Assembly: GCA_937873285.1 (NCBI GenBank)
Contig: CALMNV010000168.1
Coordinates: forward strand, 1-7,943
Origin: an uncultured Intrasporangium sp.
Lineage (GTDB): Bacteria > Actinomycetota > Actinomycetes > Actinomycetales > Dermatophilaceae
Length of the DNA: 7,943 nt
Direction of reading: 5' to 3'
Made by a program: the position numbers and the translations under genes. The notes beneath the pieces were generated by a model. The model ran no database searches. It was not told the origin of the DNA and saw nothing but the letters and a program-made list of their open reading frames with translations. This document shows, in pieces, positions 1-7,943 of the stretch; position 1 is the stretch's first letter, and each line of letters begins with the position of its first letter.

Positions 1-63
1 CTCCTCGCCGTGGTCGCCGGCGTCGTGCTCGTGGCCGCGCTGGTGGTGGTCGCATGGCCCTGA
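1..63 (+). CDS. nuoL: NADH-quinone oxidoreductase subunit L (NuoL), C-terminal end only
   Basis: Only the last 20 codons and the TGA stop lie in the window. They read as an uninterrupted run of Leu, Val, Ala and Gly ending in Ala-Trp-Pro, which fits a final transmembrane helix. The identity comes from context: in nuo operons the gene immediately before nuoM is nuoL, and the frame stays open from base 1 to a stop at 61-63. The stop overlaps the nuoM start by ten bases (54-63), typical of translational coupling inside this operon. NuoL would be the distal antiporter-like proton-pumping subunit of complex I in the cytoplasmic membrane. The fragment alone carries no diagnostic motif, so another membrane subunit such as NuoK cannot be fully excluded. 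Confidence 0.6.
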   Translation, partial: LLAVVAGVVLVAALVVVAWP

Positions 64-1556
64 CGCTGCTGCTGCTCGTGCCGCTCGTGGCCGCGGTCGT
101 CCTGCTCGCCGCCCCGCCGAACGGCCCCGGTCGGGGTCTGCGCGAGGGACCGGTCGCCATCGCGGCCGCCGGGCTCACGGCGGTGCTGGCCGTCGTCGTC
201 GCGGTGGGCCGCCCGACCGTCGACTCGCCCTGGATCCGCTCGCTCGGGGTGCGCTGGCACTTCGCCGTCGACGGGGTCTCGGTGGCCCTCGTGCTGCTCA
301 CGGCCCTGCTCGTCGTGGCCGTCGTCGTGCACAGCCTCGCAGGGCCGCCGCCGACCGGCGGCAGCCGCTCCACGCTGCTCGGCTGCGTGCTGCTCGTCGA
401 GACGGGCGCCCTGGCGACCTTCCTCGCCCGGGACGCGGTCCTCTTCTTCGTCGCCTTCGAGGTCGTGCTCGTGCCGATGTGGGTGCTCATCCGCCGGTTC
501 GGCGACCCGCACGTCCCGGACGCCCGCCGTGGCGACGCCGCCGCACGGTTCGTCCTGTTCACCGTGCTCGGCTCGACGCTGATGCTGCTCGGCATCCTGC
601 TGCTCACCTTCTCGGCCGGGACCTCCGACCTCGGGGTGCTCGCCGCGGCCCGCGGCGCGGAGCTGTCCACGCCCGTCCAGGTCACCGTCGCCGCGCTGCT
701 CGTCGCCGGGCTCGGGATCAAGGTGCCGATCTGGCCGGCGCACACGTGGCTGCCGCCCGCCCACACGGTCGCGCCCACCGCCGGGTCGGTGCTGCTGGCG
801 GCGGTCCTGCTCAAGATGGGGACCTACGGCCTGGTGCGGCTCGCCGCGCTGCCCCTCCCGGCGGGCATGGCGGCGCTGGCGCCCGTGCTCGCCGTCCTCG
901 GCGTCGTCGGCATCCTCTGGGGAGGCCTCGCCTGCCTCGTCGAGCGGGACCTCAAGCGGCTCGTCGCCTACAGCTCGGTCGCGCACATGGGCTTCGTCGT
1001 CCTCGCCATCGCGGCAGGCAGCCCGACGGGCCTGCAGGCGGCGCTCTTCGGCAACGTCGCGCACGGCATCGTCTCGGCCCTGCTCTTCTTCGTCGTCGGG
1101 GACCTCAAGGAGCAGTGGGGCTCGGCCGACCTGGGGGTGGCCCGGCCGGGGCTGCGTGACCGGTCCCCCCGCTTCGGCCTCGCACTCCTCGCCGGTCTCG
1201 CGGCCGCCCTCGGGCTGCCCGGGCTGGCGAGCTTCTGGGGAGAGTTCCTCGCGCTGTATGCCGCCTGGTCGCCTGCGCCCGGCCGTCCCGTCGTCCTGCT
1301 GCGCGCCTGCGTCGTGCTGGCCGCGGTCGGGCTCGCGCTCGCGGCCGGCTACTCCCTGCGGGTGGCGCGGATCGTCTGGGCCGGTGAGGGCGCCCCGGCG
1401 GACCCCGGCCCGCCGCTGCGCGACCTGCACGCCGCGCGGTGGGGCGTCACGGCCGCCGCGCTCGCCGCCCTGGTGATCCTCGGCGTCGCGCCGCAGCTGT
1501 TCCTGCGCCTCTCCAGCCCGGACGTGGGCGCCCTGCTCGGGGCGGTGCCTCCGTGA
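54..1556 (+). CDS. nuoM: NADH-quinone oxidoreductase subunit M (NuoM), antiporter-like proton pump of complex I
   Basis: This 500-residue polytopic membrane protein is close to the usual NuoM length of about 500. It is one of the three Mrp-antiporter-like subunits that move protons as complex I passes electrons to quinone. The Proton_antipo_M core is clear. Glu136 in FFVAFEVVLVPMW matches the essential TM5 glutamate. Lys223 in GIKVPIWPAHTWLP is the TM7 lysine, followed by PPAHTVAPTAGSVLLA. Lys254 in LLKMGTYGL is the TM8 lysine, His311 lies in YSSVAHMGF, His337 in NVAHGIVSALLFF, and Glu397 in LPGLASFWGEF sits in the TM12 broken helix. All charged residues of the proposed proton channel are therefore present. 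The ATG at 54 overlaps the upstream stop by ten bases, and the only ribosome-site candidate is a weak GGTGGTGG at about 41-50, so coupling is likely. The TGA overlaps the nuoN GTG by four bases. Confidence 0.96.
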   Translation: MALTLLLLVPLVAAVVLLAAPPNGPGRGLREGPVAIAAAGLTAVLAVVVAVGRPTVDSPWIRSLGVRWHFAVDGVSVALVLLTALLVVAVVVHSLAGPPPTGGSRSTLLGCVLLVETGALATFLARDAVLFFVAFEVVLVPMWVLIRRFGDPHVPDARRGDAAARFVLFTVLGSTLMLLGILLLTFSAGTSDLGVLAAARGAELSTPVQVTVAALLVAGLGIKVPIWPAHTWLPPAHTVAPTAGSVLLAAVLLKMGTYGLVRLAALPLPAGMAALAPVLAVLGVVGILWGGLACLVERDLKRLVAYSSVAHMGFVVLAIAAGSPTGLQAALFGNVAHGIVSALLFFVVGDLKEQWGSADLGVARPGLRDRSPRFGLALLAGLAAALGLPGLASFWGEFLALYAAWSPAPGRPVVLLRACVVLAAVGLALAAGYSLRVARIVWAGEGAPADPGPPLRDLHAARWGVTAAALAALVILGVAPQLFLRLSSPDVGALLGAVPP

Positions 1557-3160
1557 CCGGGCTGACCTCCGACGTGCTGCCCCTGCTGCCCGCGCTCCTG
1601 CCGCTGCTCGGCGTCGTGGTGGTGCTCGTGGCCGACCTGGTCACCCCGAGCCTGCGGCGGGTGCCGTATGCCGTCGCCACCGTCGCCGCCGTGGGCGGTG
1701 CGGTCGCGGCCGCATCCGGCACGCGGCTGGCTCCGGGCGAGGCGCGCGCCACGTTCTGCATCGACAGCGGGATGCCGACCACCGTCGAGCGGGTGTCGAC
1801 GCTGCGCTGCTTCTGGGTCGCCGACTCCCTCACGAGCACCCTGCAGCTGGCCGCCTGCCTCGCCGCCGTGGTGTGCCTCGCCCTGGCCTGGCCGGGCAGC
1901 GTCGCCCCGCCGCCTGCGCCGTCGCTGCGCCCGTCACCTGCCTCGTCGGCAGCGCCGGCCGGGGTGGCACGCGAGCCCGTCGAGGCGACCCTGCTGCTCG
2001 GCGCGCTCGCCGGCACCGTCGTCGTCGCGGCCAGCCGGGACGTCGGCACCTGGCTCGTCGCCCTCGAGCTGGCGACGCTGCCCGTCGTCGTGCTCGTCGC
2101 CCTGGCCGGCAGCCGGACCGCCGTGGCCGGCGCGGTGCAGCTGCTCGTCACCTCGCTCGCCTCCTTCGCGGTGCTCACCCTGGGGGTGGCGCTGTGGTTC
2201 CTCGCCACCGCCAGCCCCTTCCTCACCGCCGACGTGGCCGTCGGCGTCGCGGCGGAGGCCGGCGGGGCGGGGGGCTCCGCCGCCGCGCCGACGCGCGGGC
2301 TGCTGGCCCTGGCGGTCGTGCTGCTCCTCGCCGGGTTGGGGTTCAAGCTGTCCCTGGCGCCGTTCCACGCGTGGACCCCCACGGCATACGCCGGGTCGCG
2401 CATCGCGGTGGCCACCCTCCTCGCCACGGTCTCGAAGATCGCCGCGCTCGCGGCCCTGCTCGTCGTGCTGCGGGCCGTCGCCGTGCTCGGCGCCCCGGGG
2501 CTGCTCGTCGTCGGGCTGCTCGGAGTGCTCAGCATGACCCTGGGCAACGTCGTGGCGCTGCGGCAGGACGACGTCGTGCGCCTGCTCGCGTGGTCGACGG
2601 TCGCCCAGGCCGGCTGGGTGGTCCTGCCCCTCGTCAGCGTCTCGGGCGCCGGGACCCGCGCCGCGGCGGGCTACCTGCTCAGCTACGTCGTGGCCACGCT
2701 CGTCGCCTTCGCCGTCGTCGCCGCGACGGTGCGCGAGCTCGGCCCGGCCGGGCGGAGGCTGTCGGCCTACGGCGGCCTCTGGCAGCGCCGCCCGTGGCGT
2801 GCGGGGGCGCTGGCCGTGGCGCTGACCTCGCTCGCCGGGTTGCCCCCGGGCGTCGTCGGTCTCGTCGGCAAGGTGGTGGCCCTGCGCCCCGTCGTCGCGG
2901 GCGGCTGGCTCTGGCTCGCGGTGCTCGCGGCGGCCAACGCGGTCCTGGGAGTCGCGGTCTACCTGCGGTGGCTGCGGCCGGTGCTGACCTCGGGCGCCCG
3001 GGGCGGCTCGACCGGGGCGCAGCAGGCCGCCGCCGAGGCGCCCGACGGGGTGGGCCCCGACCCGCGAGCGGTCGCCCTGGCGCTGGCCGCGGGGACGGCG
3101 GTCCTCGTGGCCGTCAGCGTGCAGCCCGACCTGGTCTTCGGACCGCTCAGCGGAGGCTGA
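1553..3160 (+). CDS. nuoN: NADH-quinone oxidoreductase subunit N (NuoN), antiporter-like subunit of complex I
   Basis: This is a 535-residue membrane protein and the last gene of the nuo operon. The frame is open further upstream, but the GTG at 1553 forms the GTGA overlap with the nuoM stop, has GGGGCGG about 7 bases before it, and gives a proper hydrophobic first helix (residues 8-28). Channel residues: Glu172 in LVALELATLP (TM5 Glu), Lys265 in LGFKLSLAPFHAW (TM7 Lys), Lys295 in TVSKIAAL (TM8 Lys) and Lys440 in LPPGVVGLVGKVVAL (TM12 Lys). Differences from the E. coli pattern: Gln352 stands where YSSISHxGY has His, and YAGS replaces the usual YEGAP after FHAWTP. It is about 50 residues longer than E. 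coli NuoN because of an N-terminal loop with two cysteines (Cys69, Cys86) and a Pro/Ala/Ser-rich loop at 115-143. A charged, Gly/Ala-rich loop at about 480-505 precedes the last helix. Confidence 0.94.
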   Translation: MTGLTSDVLPLLPALLPLLGVVVVLVADLVTPSLRRVPYAVATVAAVGGAVAAASGTRLAPGEARATFCIDSGMPTTVERVSTLRCFWVADSLTSTLQLAACLAAVVCLALAWPGSVAPPPAPSLRPSPASSAAPAGVAREPVEATLLLGALAGTVVVAASRDVGTWLVALELATLPVVVLVALAGSRTAVAGAVQLLVTSLASFAVLTLGVALWFLATASPFLTADVAVGVAAEAGGAGGSAAAPTRGLLALAVVLLLAGLGFKLSLAPFHAWTPTAYAGSRIAVATLLATVSKIAALAALLVVLRAVAVLGAPGLLVVGLLGVLSMTLGNVVALRQDDVVRLLAWSTVAQAGWVVLPLVSVSGAGTRAAAGYLLSYVVATLVAFAVVAATVRELGPAGRRLSAYGGLWQRRPWRAGALAVALTSLAGLPPGVVGLVGKVVALRPVVAGGWLWLAVLAAANAVLGVAVYLRWLRPVLTSGARGGSTGAQQAAAEAPDGVGPDPRAVALALAAGTAVLVAVSVQPDLVFGPLSGG

Positions 3161-3163
3161 GCA

Positions 3164-3192
3164 GCCGGGACCGCCAGGAGGGCGGGTCCGGC
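3164..3192 (+). terminator. Probable hairpin terminator of the nuo operon
   Basis: The hairpin begins four bases after the nuoN stop. GGACC (3168-3172) pairs with GGTCC (3185-3189), GCC (3173-3175) pairs with GGC (3181-3183) with G3184 bulged, and the base extends as GCC (3164-3166) with GGC (3190-3192) around a bulged G3167. The loop is AGGAG. There is no T-run after it, which is common for actinobacterial terminators but lowers certainty. Its place at the end of the operon and before a new promoter supports the role. Confidence 0.45.
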
Positions 3193-3201
3193 CGGTCGAG
3201 C

Positions 3202-3229
3202 GGGCCGCCGGCGCCGGCGCCGCGGGCCC
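3202..3229. repeat. GC-only inverted repeat with two tandem GGCGCC palindromes
   Basis: GGGCC (3202-3206) can pair with GGCCC (3225-3229), enclosing two adjacent GGCGCC palindromes (3210-3215 and 3216-3221) that can pair with each other. The 28-base stretch contains no A or T. It may add to termination after nuoN or simply reflect base composition; no specific role can be assigned. Confidence 0.3.
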
Positions 3230-3243
3230 AGCGCCCTCCCAGC

Positions 3244-3271
3244 GGGAACACAGGCCCGCGGCGGATCGTTG
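3244..3271 (+). promoter_or_regulatory. ECF-sigma (SigR/SigH/SigE-type) promoter for htpX, likely leaderless
   Basis: GGGAAC (3244-3249) and GTTG (3268-3271) are separated by exactly 18 bases. This matches the established GGAAT/C-N18-GTT form of promoters read by the SigR/SigH/SigE family of stress sigma factors in actinobacteria. If the middle T of GTT is placed at -10, the +1 base falls on A3279, the first base of the htpX ATG, so the mRNA would have no leader. That agrees with the lack of any Shine-Dalgarno sequence before htpX. The elements are seen directly; sigma-factor assignment and leaderless transcription are inference. Which of the related sigma factors would act cannot be decided from the sequence. 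Confidence 0.55.
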
Positions 3272-3278
3272 CCCGGGC

Positions 3279-4154
3279 ATGCACAAGCACTTCAACGGCG
3301 CGAAGACCGCTGCACTCTTCGGCGCCATCTGGGCGCTGCTACTGGGGCTGGGCAGCCTCGTCGGCGGTGGTCGCTTCCTCTGGATCTTCGCGCTGATCGG
3401 CGTCGCGACGACCTTCTACGGCTACTGGAACTCCGACAAGCTCGCGATCCGGGCCATGCACGCCTATCCGGTCTCCGAGGCGCAGGCCCCGGCGATGCAC
3501 CGGATCGTCCGCGAGCTCTCCACCGCCGCAGGCAAGCCCATGCCGCGGCTCTACGTCTCCCCGACCCAGGCCCCCAACGCCTTCGCCACCGGCCGCAACC
3601 CGCAGCACGCCGCCGTCTGCTGCACCGAGGGCATCCTGCAGCTGCTCGACGAGCGGGAGCTGCGCGGCGTGCTCGGCCACGAGCTGATGCACGTCTACAA
3701 CCGCGACATCCTCACCAGCTCGGTGGCCGCGGCCATCGCCGGCGTCATCACCTCCATCGGCCAGATGCTGATGTTCGCCGGCATCTTCGGCGGCGGCAGC
3801 TCCGACGATGAGCGGCCGAACCCGGTTGCGCTGCTTGCCATGTCGCTGCTCGCGCCCTTCGCGGCGGTGCTCATCCAGATGGCGATCAGCCGGACGCGAG
3901 AGTACGACGCCGACGAGGACGGCGCCCGGCTCACCGGTGACCCCCTCGCCCTGGCGTCCGCGCTGCGCAAGCTCGAGGCGGGTGTGGCCCGGGCTCCGCT
4001 CGCCCCCCAGCAGGACATCGTCAACGCGAGCCACATGATGATCGCCAACCCGTTCCGCGCCAAGGACGTCTCCCGCTTCTTCGCCACCCACCCGCCGATG
4101 GACCAGCGCATCGCCCGCCTCGAGAACCTCGCGGGTGGCCCTCTGCGCGACTGA
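3279..4154 (+). CDS. htpX: HtpX membrane zinc metalloprotease (peptidase family M48)
   Basis: This 291-residue protein matches the usual HtpX length. HtpX degrades misfolded membrane proteins at the cytoplasmic membrane, alongside FtsH. The opening MHKHFNGAKTAALF is typical of actinobacterial HtpX. Two hydrophobic segments lie at about 10-30 and 33-50. The cytosolic zinc site follows: His134, Glu135 and His138 in VLGHELMHVYNRD, where Glu135 is the general base. The third ligand is Glu208 in ISRTREYDADEDGA. Two further membrane segments lie at about 148-170 and 184-203. Pro-Asn-Ala-Phe-Ala-Thr-Gly at 99-105 and the C-terminal FFATHPPMDQRIARLE at 267-282 are also family hallmarks. ATG 3279 is chosen because the N-terminus fits the family and the ECF promoter ends on it. 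It follows nuoN but is separated from it by a hairpin and has its own promoter, so regulation by envelope or oxidative stress is inferred. Confidence 0.96.
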   Translation: MHKHFNGAKTAALFGAIWALLLGLGSLVGGGRFLWIFALIGVATTFYGYWNSDKLAIRAMHAYPVSEAQAPAMHRIVRELSTAAGKPMPRLYVSPTQAPNAFATGRNPQHAAVCCTEGILQLLDERELRGVLGHELMHVYNRDILTSSVAAAIAGVITSIGQMLMFAGIFGGGSSDDERPNPVALLAMSLLAPFAAVLIQMAISRTREYDADEDGARLTGDPLALASALRKLEAGVARAPLAPQQDIVNASHMMIANPFRAKDVSRFFATHPPMDQRIARLENLAGGPLRD

Positions 4155-4182
4155 GCCGTCCCGCCGCCGACGGGTCCGCCAG

Positions 4183-4209
4183 CGACGCGGCCCAAGCGTC
4201 TGGCAGGCT
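4183..4209 (+). promoter_or_regulatory. Possible housekeeping promoter close to the pepN start
   Basis: CAGGCT (4204-4209) resembles an actinobacterial TANNNT -10 element and sits 8 bases before the pepN ATG, which has no visible Shine-Dalgarno sequence. A CGAC core at 4183-4186 is the only -35 candidate and is weak. The arrangement would give a leaderless or nearly leaderless transcript. The alternative is read-through from htpX, since the gap between the two genes is only 63 bases and holds no strong hairpin. Confidence 0.3.
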
Positions 4210-4217
4210 CAGATGCC

Positions 4218-6758
<2,541 letters not shown>

Positions 6759-6768
6759 CGCCGCCGGG

Positions 6769-6784
6769 GGCCTCAGAGGAGGCC
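6769..6784. terminator. Small hairpin between convergent genes, possible bidirectional terminator
   Basis: GGCCTC (6769-6774) and GAGGCC (6779-6784) form a perfect 6-bp stem with a 4-base loop (AGAG). It lies 10 bases after the pepN stop and overlaps the stop codon of the minus-strand gene, in a gap of only 14 bases. There is no T-run on either side, so its strength is doubtful. Confidence 0.35.
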
Positions 6785-7183
6785 GAGCTGTCGCAGCAGG
6801 GAGAGGTTGTCGCCGAGGATCCACCGCTCGACGGTCAGCCCCTCCTCGTCGAAGCGGCGAAAGGTCATCGCGTCCCAGCGCAGCACCTTGCCGGTGGGCC
6901 GCACGCCGTGCAGCATTCCCCGGTGGGTGCCCGTGTAGGTCAGCCGGGCGGCGAGACTGTCGCCCTCCGCGACGAACGCGTGCACGTCGGCGCGGAAGTC
7001 GGGCAGCGACTCGCGCATCGAGAGCAGGAACTCCCGGTGGCCGGACACGGTCGCCTCCAGGTGCTCGGGCAGCCCGTGGATGACGGCGTCGGGGGCGTAG
7101 CTGGACAGGTAGCCGTCGATGTCCCCGGCGTTGAAGGCCTCGACGGCGGCGACGGTGCGCTGTGTGTGCCGGTGCTCGTTCAC
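6773..7183 (-). CDS. SnoaL-like / NTF2-fold protein (ester cyclase-type family), function unknown
   Basis: This 136-residue protein has the length and pattern of a single SnoaL-like (NTF2 superfamily) domain. It starts with a helical segment (HTQRTVAAVEAFNAGDIDGYLSSYAPDAVIHGLP, residues 6-39). Next comes GHREFLLSMRESLPDF (48-63) and then the beta-sheet run with DVHAFVAEGDSLAARLTYTGTHRGML (66-91), GKVLRWDAMTFRRFDEEGL (98-116) and ERWILGDNLSLLRQLG. These features match stand-alone cyclase/isomerase-fold proteins, but the family covers enzymes and non-enzymatic binders, so no substrate can be named. Start choice: GTG 7183 gives a compact family-like N-terminus and lies 6 bases after a TAGACT-like -10 (CAGACT). 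An in-frame GTG at 7201 would add six residues but has no ribosome site. It converges on pepN and is separated from the upstream protease gene by tandem terminators, so it is probably monocistronic. Confidence 0.82.
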   Translation of the reverse strand: MNEHRHTQRTVAAVEAFNAGDIDGYLSSYAPDAVIHGLPEHLEATVSGHREFLLSMRESLPDFRADVHAFVAEGDSLAARLTYTGTHRGMLHGVRPTGKVLRWDAMTFRRFDEEGLTVERWILGDNLSLLRQLGLL

Positions 7184-7189
7184 TTCTCG

Positions 7190-7195
7190 AGTCTG
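7190..7195 (-). promoter_or_regulatory. Possible -10 element for the SnoaL-like gene (leaderless arrangement)
   Basis: On the minus strand CAGACT (7195 down to 7190) is one base from TAGACT, a common actinobacterial -10 form. It is followed by six bases and then GTG at 7183-7181. That spacing suits a leaderless transcript starting on the GTG. No convincing -35 box is seen. It is the main reason for preferring the shorter start. Confidence 0.33.
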
Positions 7196-7235
7196 GCGCA
7201 CCGGCGTCGAGCATGCGACCGATCCGGCGGAGGCA

Positions 7236-7273
7236 CCCCTCGCCGGACGCAGGGGGCGGCGTCCGGCGAGGGG
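7236..7273 (-). terminator. Perfect 15-bp stem hairpin, distal member of a tandem terminator pair
   Basis: CCCCTCGCCGGACGC (7236-7250) and its exact reverse complement (7259-7273) enclose an 8-base loop. After one A-A mismatch, two more pairs (7233-7234 with 7275-7276) extend the base. For the minus-strand protease transcript it begins 51 bases after the stop codon. No T-run follows, but a perfect GC-rich stem of this length is very unlikely by chance and fits an actinobacterial L-shaped terminator. Being symmetric, it could act on both strands. Confidence 0.8.
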
Positions 7274-7279
7274 AGCGGA

Positions 7280-7313
7280 GGAGCGGCGGCGGGAAGGGGG
7301 ATGCCGCCGCTCC
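7280..7313 (-). terminator. Perfect 11-bp stem hairpin, proximal member of a tandem terminator pair
   Basis: The arm at 7280-7290 (GGAGCGGCGGC) pairs perfectly with 7303-7313 around a 12-base purine-rich loop on the + strand. For the minus-strand protease gene it starts 11 bases after the stop, and it is followed after only six bases by the second hairpin. The location directly after a stop codon and before the next gene supports termination. Confidence 0.75.
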
Positions 7314-7324
7314 GGCTCAGGCCC

Positions 7325-7943
7325 TCACCGCGTCGGAGTCGCCATCGGCTTGACCGCCAGGGTCACCTGGACGTCCTGCCGGGCGCCTGCGCGCACGAGG
7401 GTGATCGTGACCCTGTTGCCTGCGGTCCGCTCGCGGATCTGGGCGACCAGGGCGGTTGCCGAGTCCACGCGTTGACCGTCCACGGCGATGATGACGTCAC
7501 CCTGCCGCAGGCCGGCCGAGGCCGCCGGGGTCCCCGACGACACGCTCATCACCTGGGCTCCGGCACGCTTGGCCGACCCGTCGGTGACGGTGGTGTCCCG
7601 CGTGCTGACGCCGAGGAACGCGTGGTCCGCGCGGCCCTTGGTGATCAGCTGCGTGGCGATGGACTTCGCCTCGTTGACCGGGATGGCGAAGCCGATGCCG
7701 ATGTTTCCGCTCTGCCCACCACCGCCGCCGAGCTGGGCGATCGCGCTGTTGATGCCGACCAGCTGTCCCTTGGCGTTGACGAGGGCACCGCCGGAGTTGC
7801 CCGGGTTGATCGCGGCCGACGTCTGGATGGCGTTGGTCACGACGGCGTCGGGGGTGGCCTGGTTGCCGAAGGGGGACTGCTGTGCCCCACCCGTCGTCAC
7901 CGGCCGGTCGAGTGCGCTGACGATGCCGGTGGTCACGGTGCCG
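7325..7943 (-). CDS. HtrA/DegP-like S1C serine protease with PDZ domain, 3' part (5' end outside window)
   Basis: The gene runs off the right edge of the window, so about 206 C-terminal residues are visible. The frame continues past an internal GTG at 7936 into Gly-Thr-Val-Thr-Thr-Gly-Ile-Val-Ser-Ala, the conserved HtrA strand, so that GTG is not the start. The catalytic serine is in INPGNSGGALVN (Ser codon 7795-7793), followed by GQLVGINSAIA and GIGFAIPVNEAK, which close the trypsin-like domain. A PDZ domain follows, from AFLGVSTRD to about VQVTLAV, with the core SAGLRQGDVIIAVDGQRVDSATALV that binds C-termini of substrates. The protein ends about ten residues later. His and Asp of the triad and the expected N-terminal membrane anchor lie outside the window. 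Family members act at or outside the membrane on misfolded proteins. A poly-Gly loop precedes GNIGIGFAIP. Tandem terminators follow the stop. Confidence 0.94.
   Translation of the reverse strand, partial: GTVTTGIVSALDRPVTTGGAQQSPFGNQATPDAVVTNAIQTSAAINPGNSGGALVNAKGQLVGINSAIAQLGGGGGQSGNIGIGFAIPVNEAKSIATQLITKGRADHAFLGVSTRDTTVTDGSAKRAGAQVMSVSSGTPAASAGLRQGDVIIAVDGQRVDSATALVAQIRERTAGNRVTITLVRAGARQDVQVTLAVKPMATPTR

Noticed and set aside
1439..1552. N-terminal extension of nuoN to an upstream ATG at 1439
   Set aside because: The 38 extra residues are Arg/Gly-rich and are just another frame of the nuoM 3' end. The GTG at 1553 gives the usual stop-start overlap and a hydrophobic first helix.
3161..3278. 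A small RNA or riboswitch between nuoN and htpX
   Set aside because: The predicted transcript of htpX starts at its ATG, leaving no leader. The stretch upstream is explained by a terminator-like hairpin and GC-only palindromes, with no conserved RNA core that I can recognise.
1934..3328. Long minus-strand open frames opposite nuoN (also 1447-2547)
   Set aside because: They have low-complexity, charged composition with no recognisable motif, opposite a well-supported membrane protein. Stop codons are simply rare in this base composition.
1873..3396. A + strand 507-codon open frame covering nuoN and running into htpX
   Set aside because: It is an Arg/Ala/Gly-rich out-of-frame translation of nuoN and the following gap, with no motif. 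It would also cross both the terminator-like hairpin and the htpX promoter.
7184..7201. Longer start (GTG 7201) for the SnoaL-like gene
   Set aside because: It is possible, but it has no ribosome site, and the CAGACT element would then lie inside the coding region. The shorter start fits better, though it is not proven.

Overview
This is a GC-rich window of ordinary, chromosomal actinobacterial character. The closest feel is a Micrococcales/Intrasporangiaceae-type genome: third codon positions are almost all G or C, start codons are GTG or ATG with weak or absent Shine-Dalgarno sequences, and the M1 aminopeptidase is of the Streptomyces lividans PepN type. The genus call is inference from style, not from a marker gene.

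Layout: (1) Positions 1-3160 are the 3' end of a respiratory complex I (nuo) operon on the + strand. It holds the last codons of a nuoL-type gene, then nuoM and nuoN, each overlapping the previous stop codon. (2) Positions 3161-3278 form a short intergenic gap with a GC-rich hairpin just after nuoN. A well-formed ECF-sigma (SigR/SigH/SigE type) promoter follows, placed so that transcription would begin on the start codon of the next gene. (3) Positions 3279-4154 carry htpX, a membrane zinc metalloprotease of protein quality control. (4) Positions 4218-6758 carry pepN, a cytosolic M1 aminopeptidase. (5) Two minus-strand genes follow: a small SnoaL/NTF2-fold protein that converges on pepN (6773-7183), and the 3' part of an HtrA-like S1C serine protease with its PDZ domain (7325 to the window end). 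Two tandem perfect hairpins (7236-7273 and 7280-7313) separate these two genes and lie directly downstream of the protease stop.

The nuo genes build the antiporter-like proton-pumping arm of complex I. HtpX, PepN and the HtrA-like protein are all proteolysis or quality-control enzymes, but the strand changes and terminators suggest separate transcription units rather than one system. I see no mobile element, CRISPR array, RNA gene or defence island. The most unusual signals are at the DNA level: a strongly favoured, codon-independent heptamer TATGCCG/CGGCATA that accounts for 9 of the 11 TAT/ATA trinucleotides in the window, and the apparent leaderless stress promoter of htpX. I did not find an undescribed gene system here.
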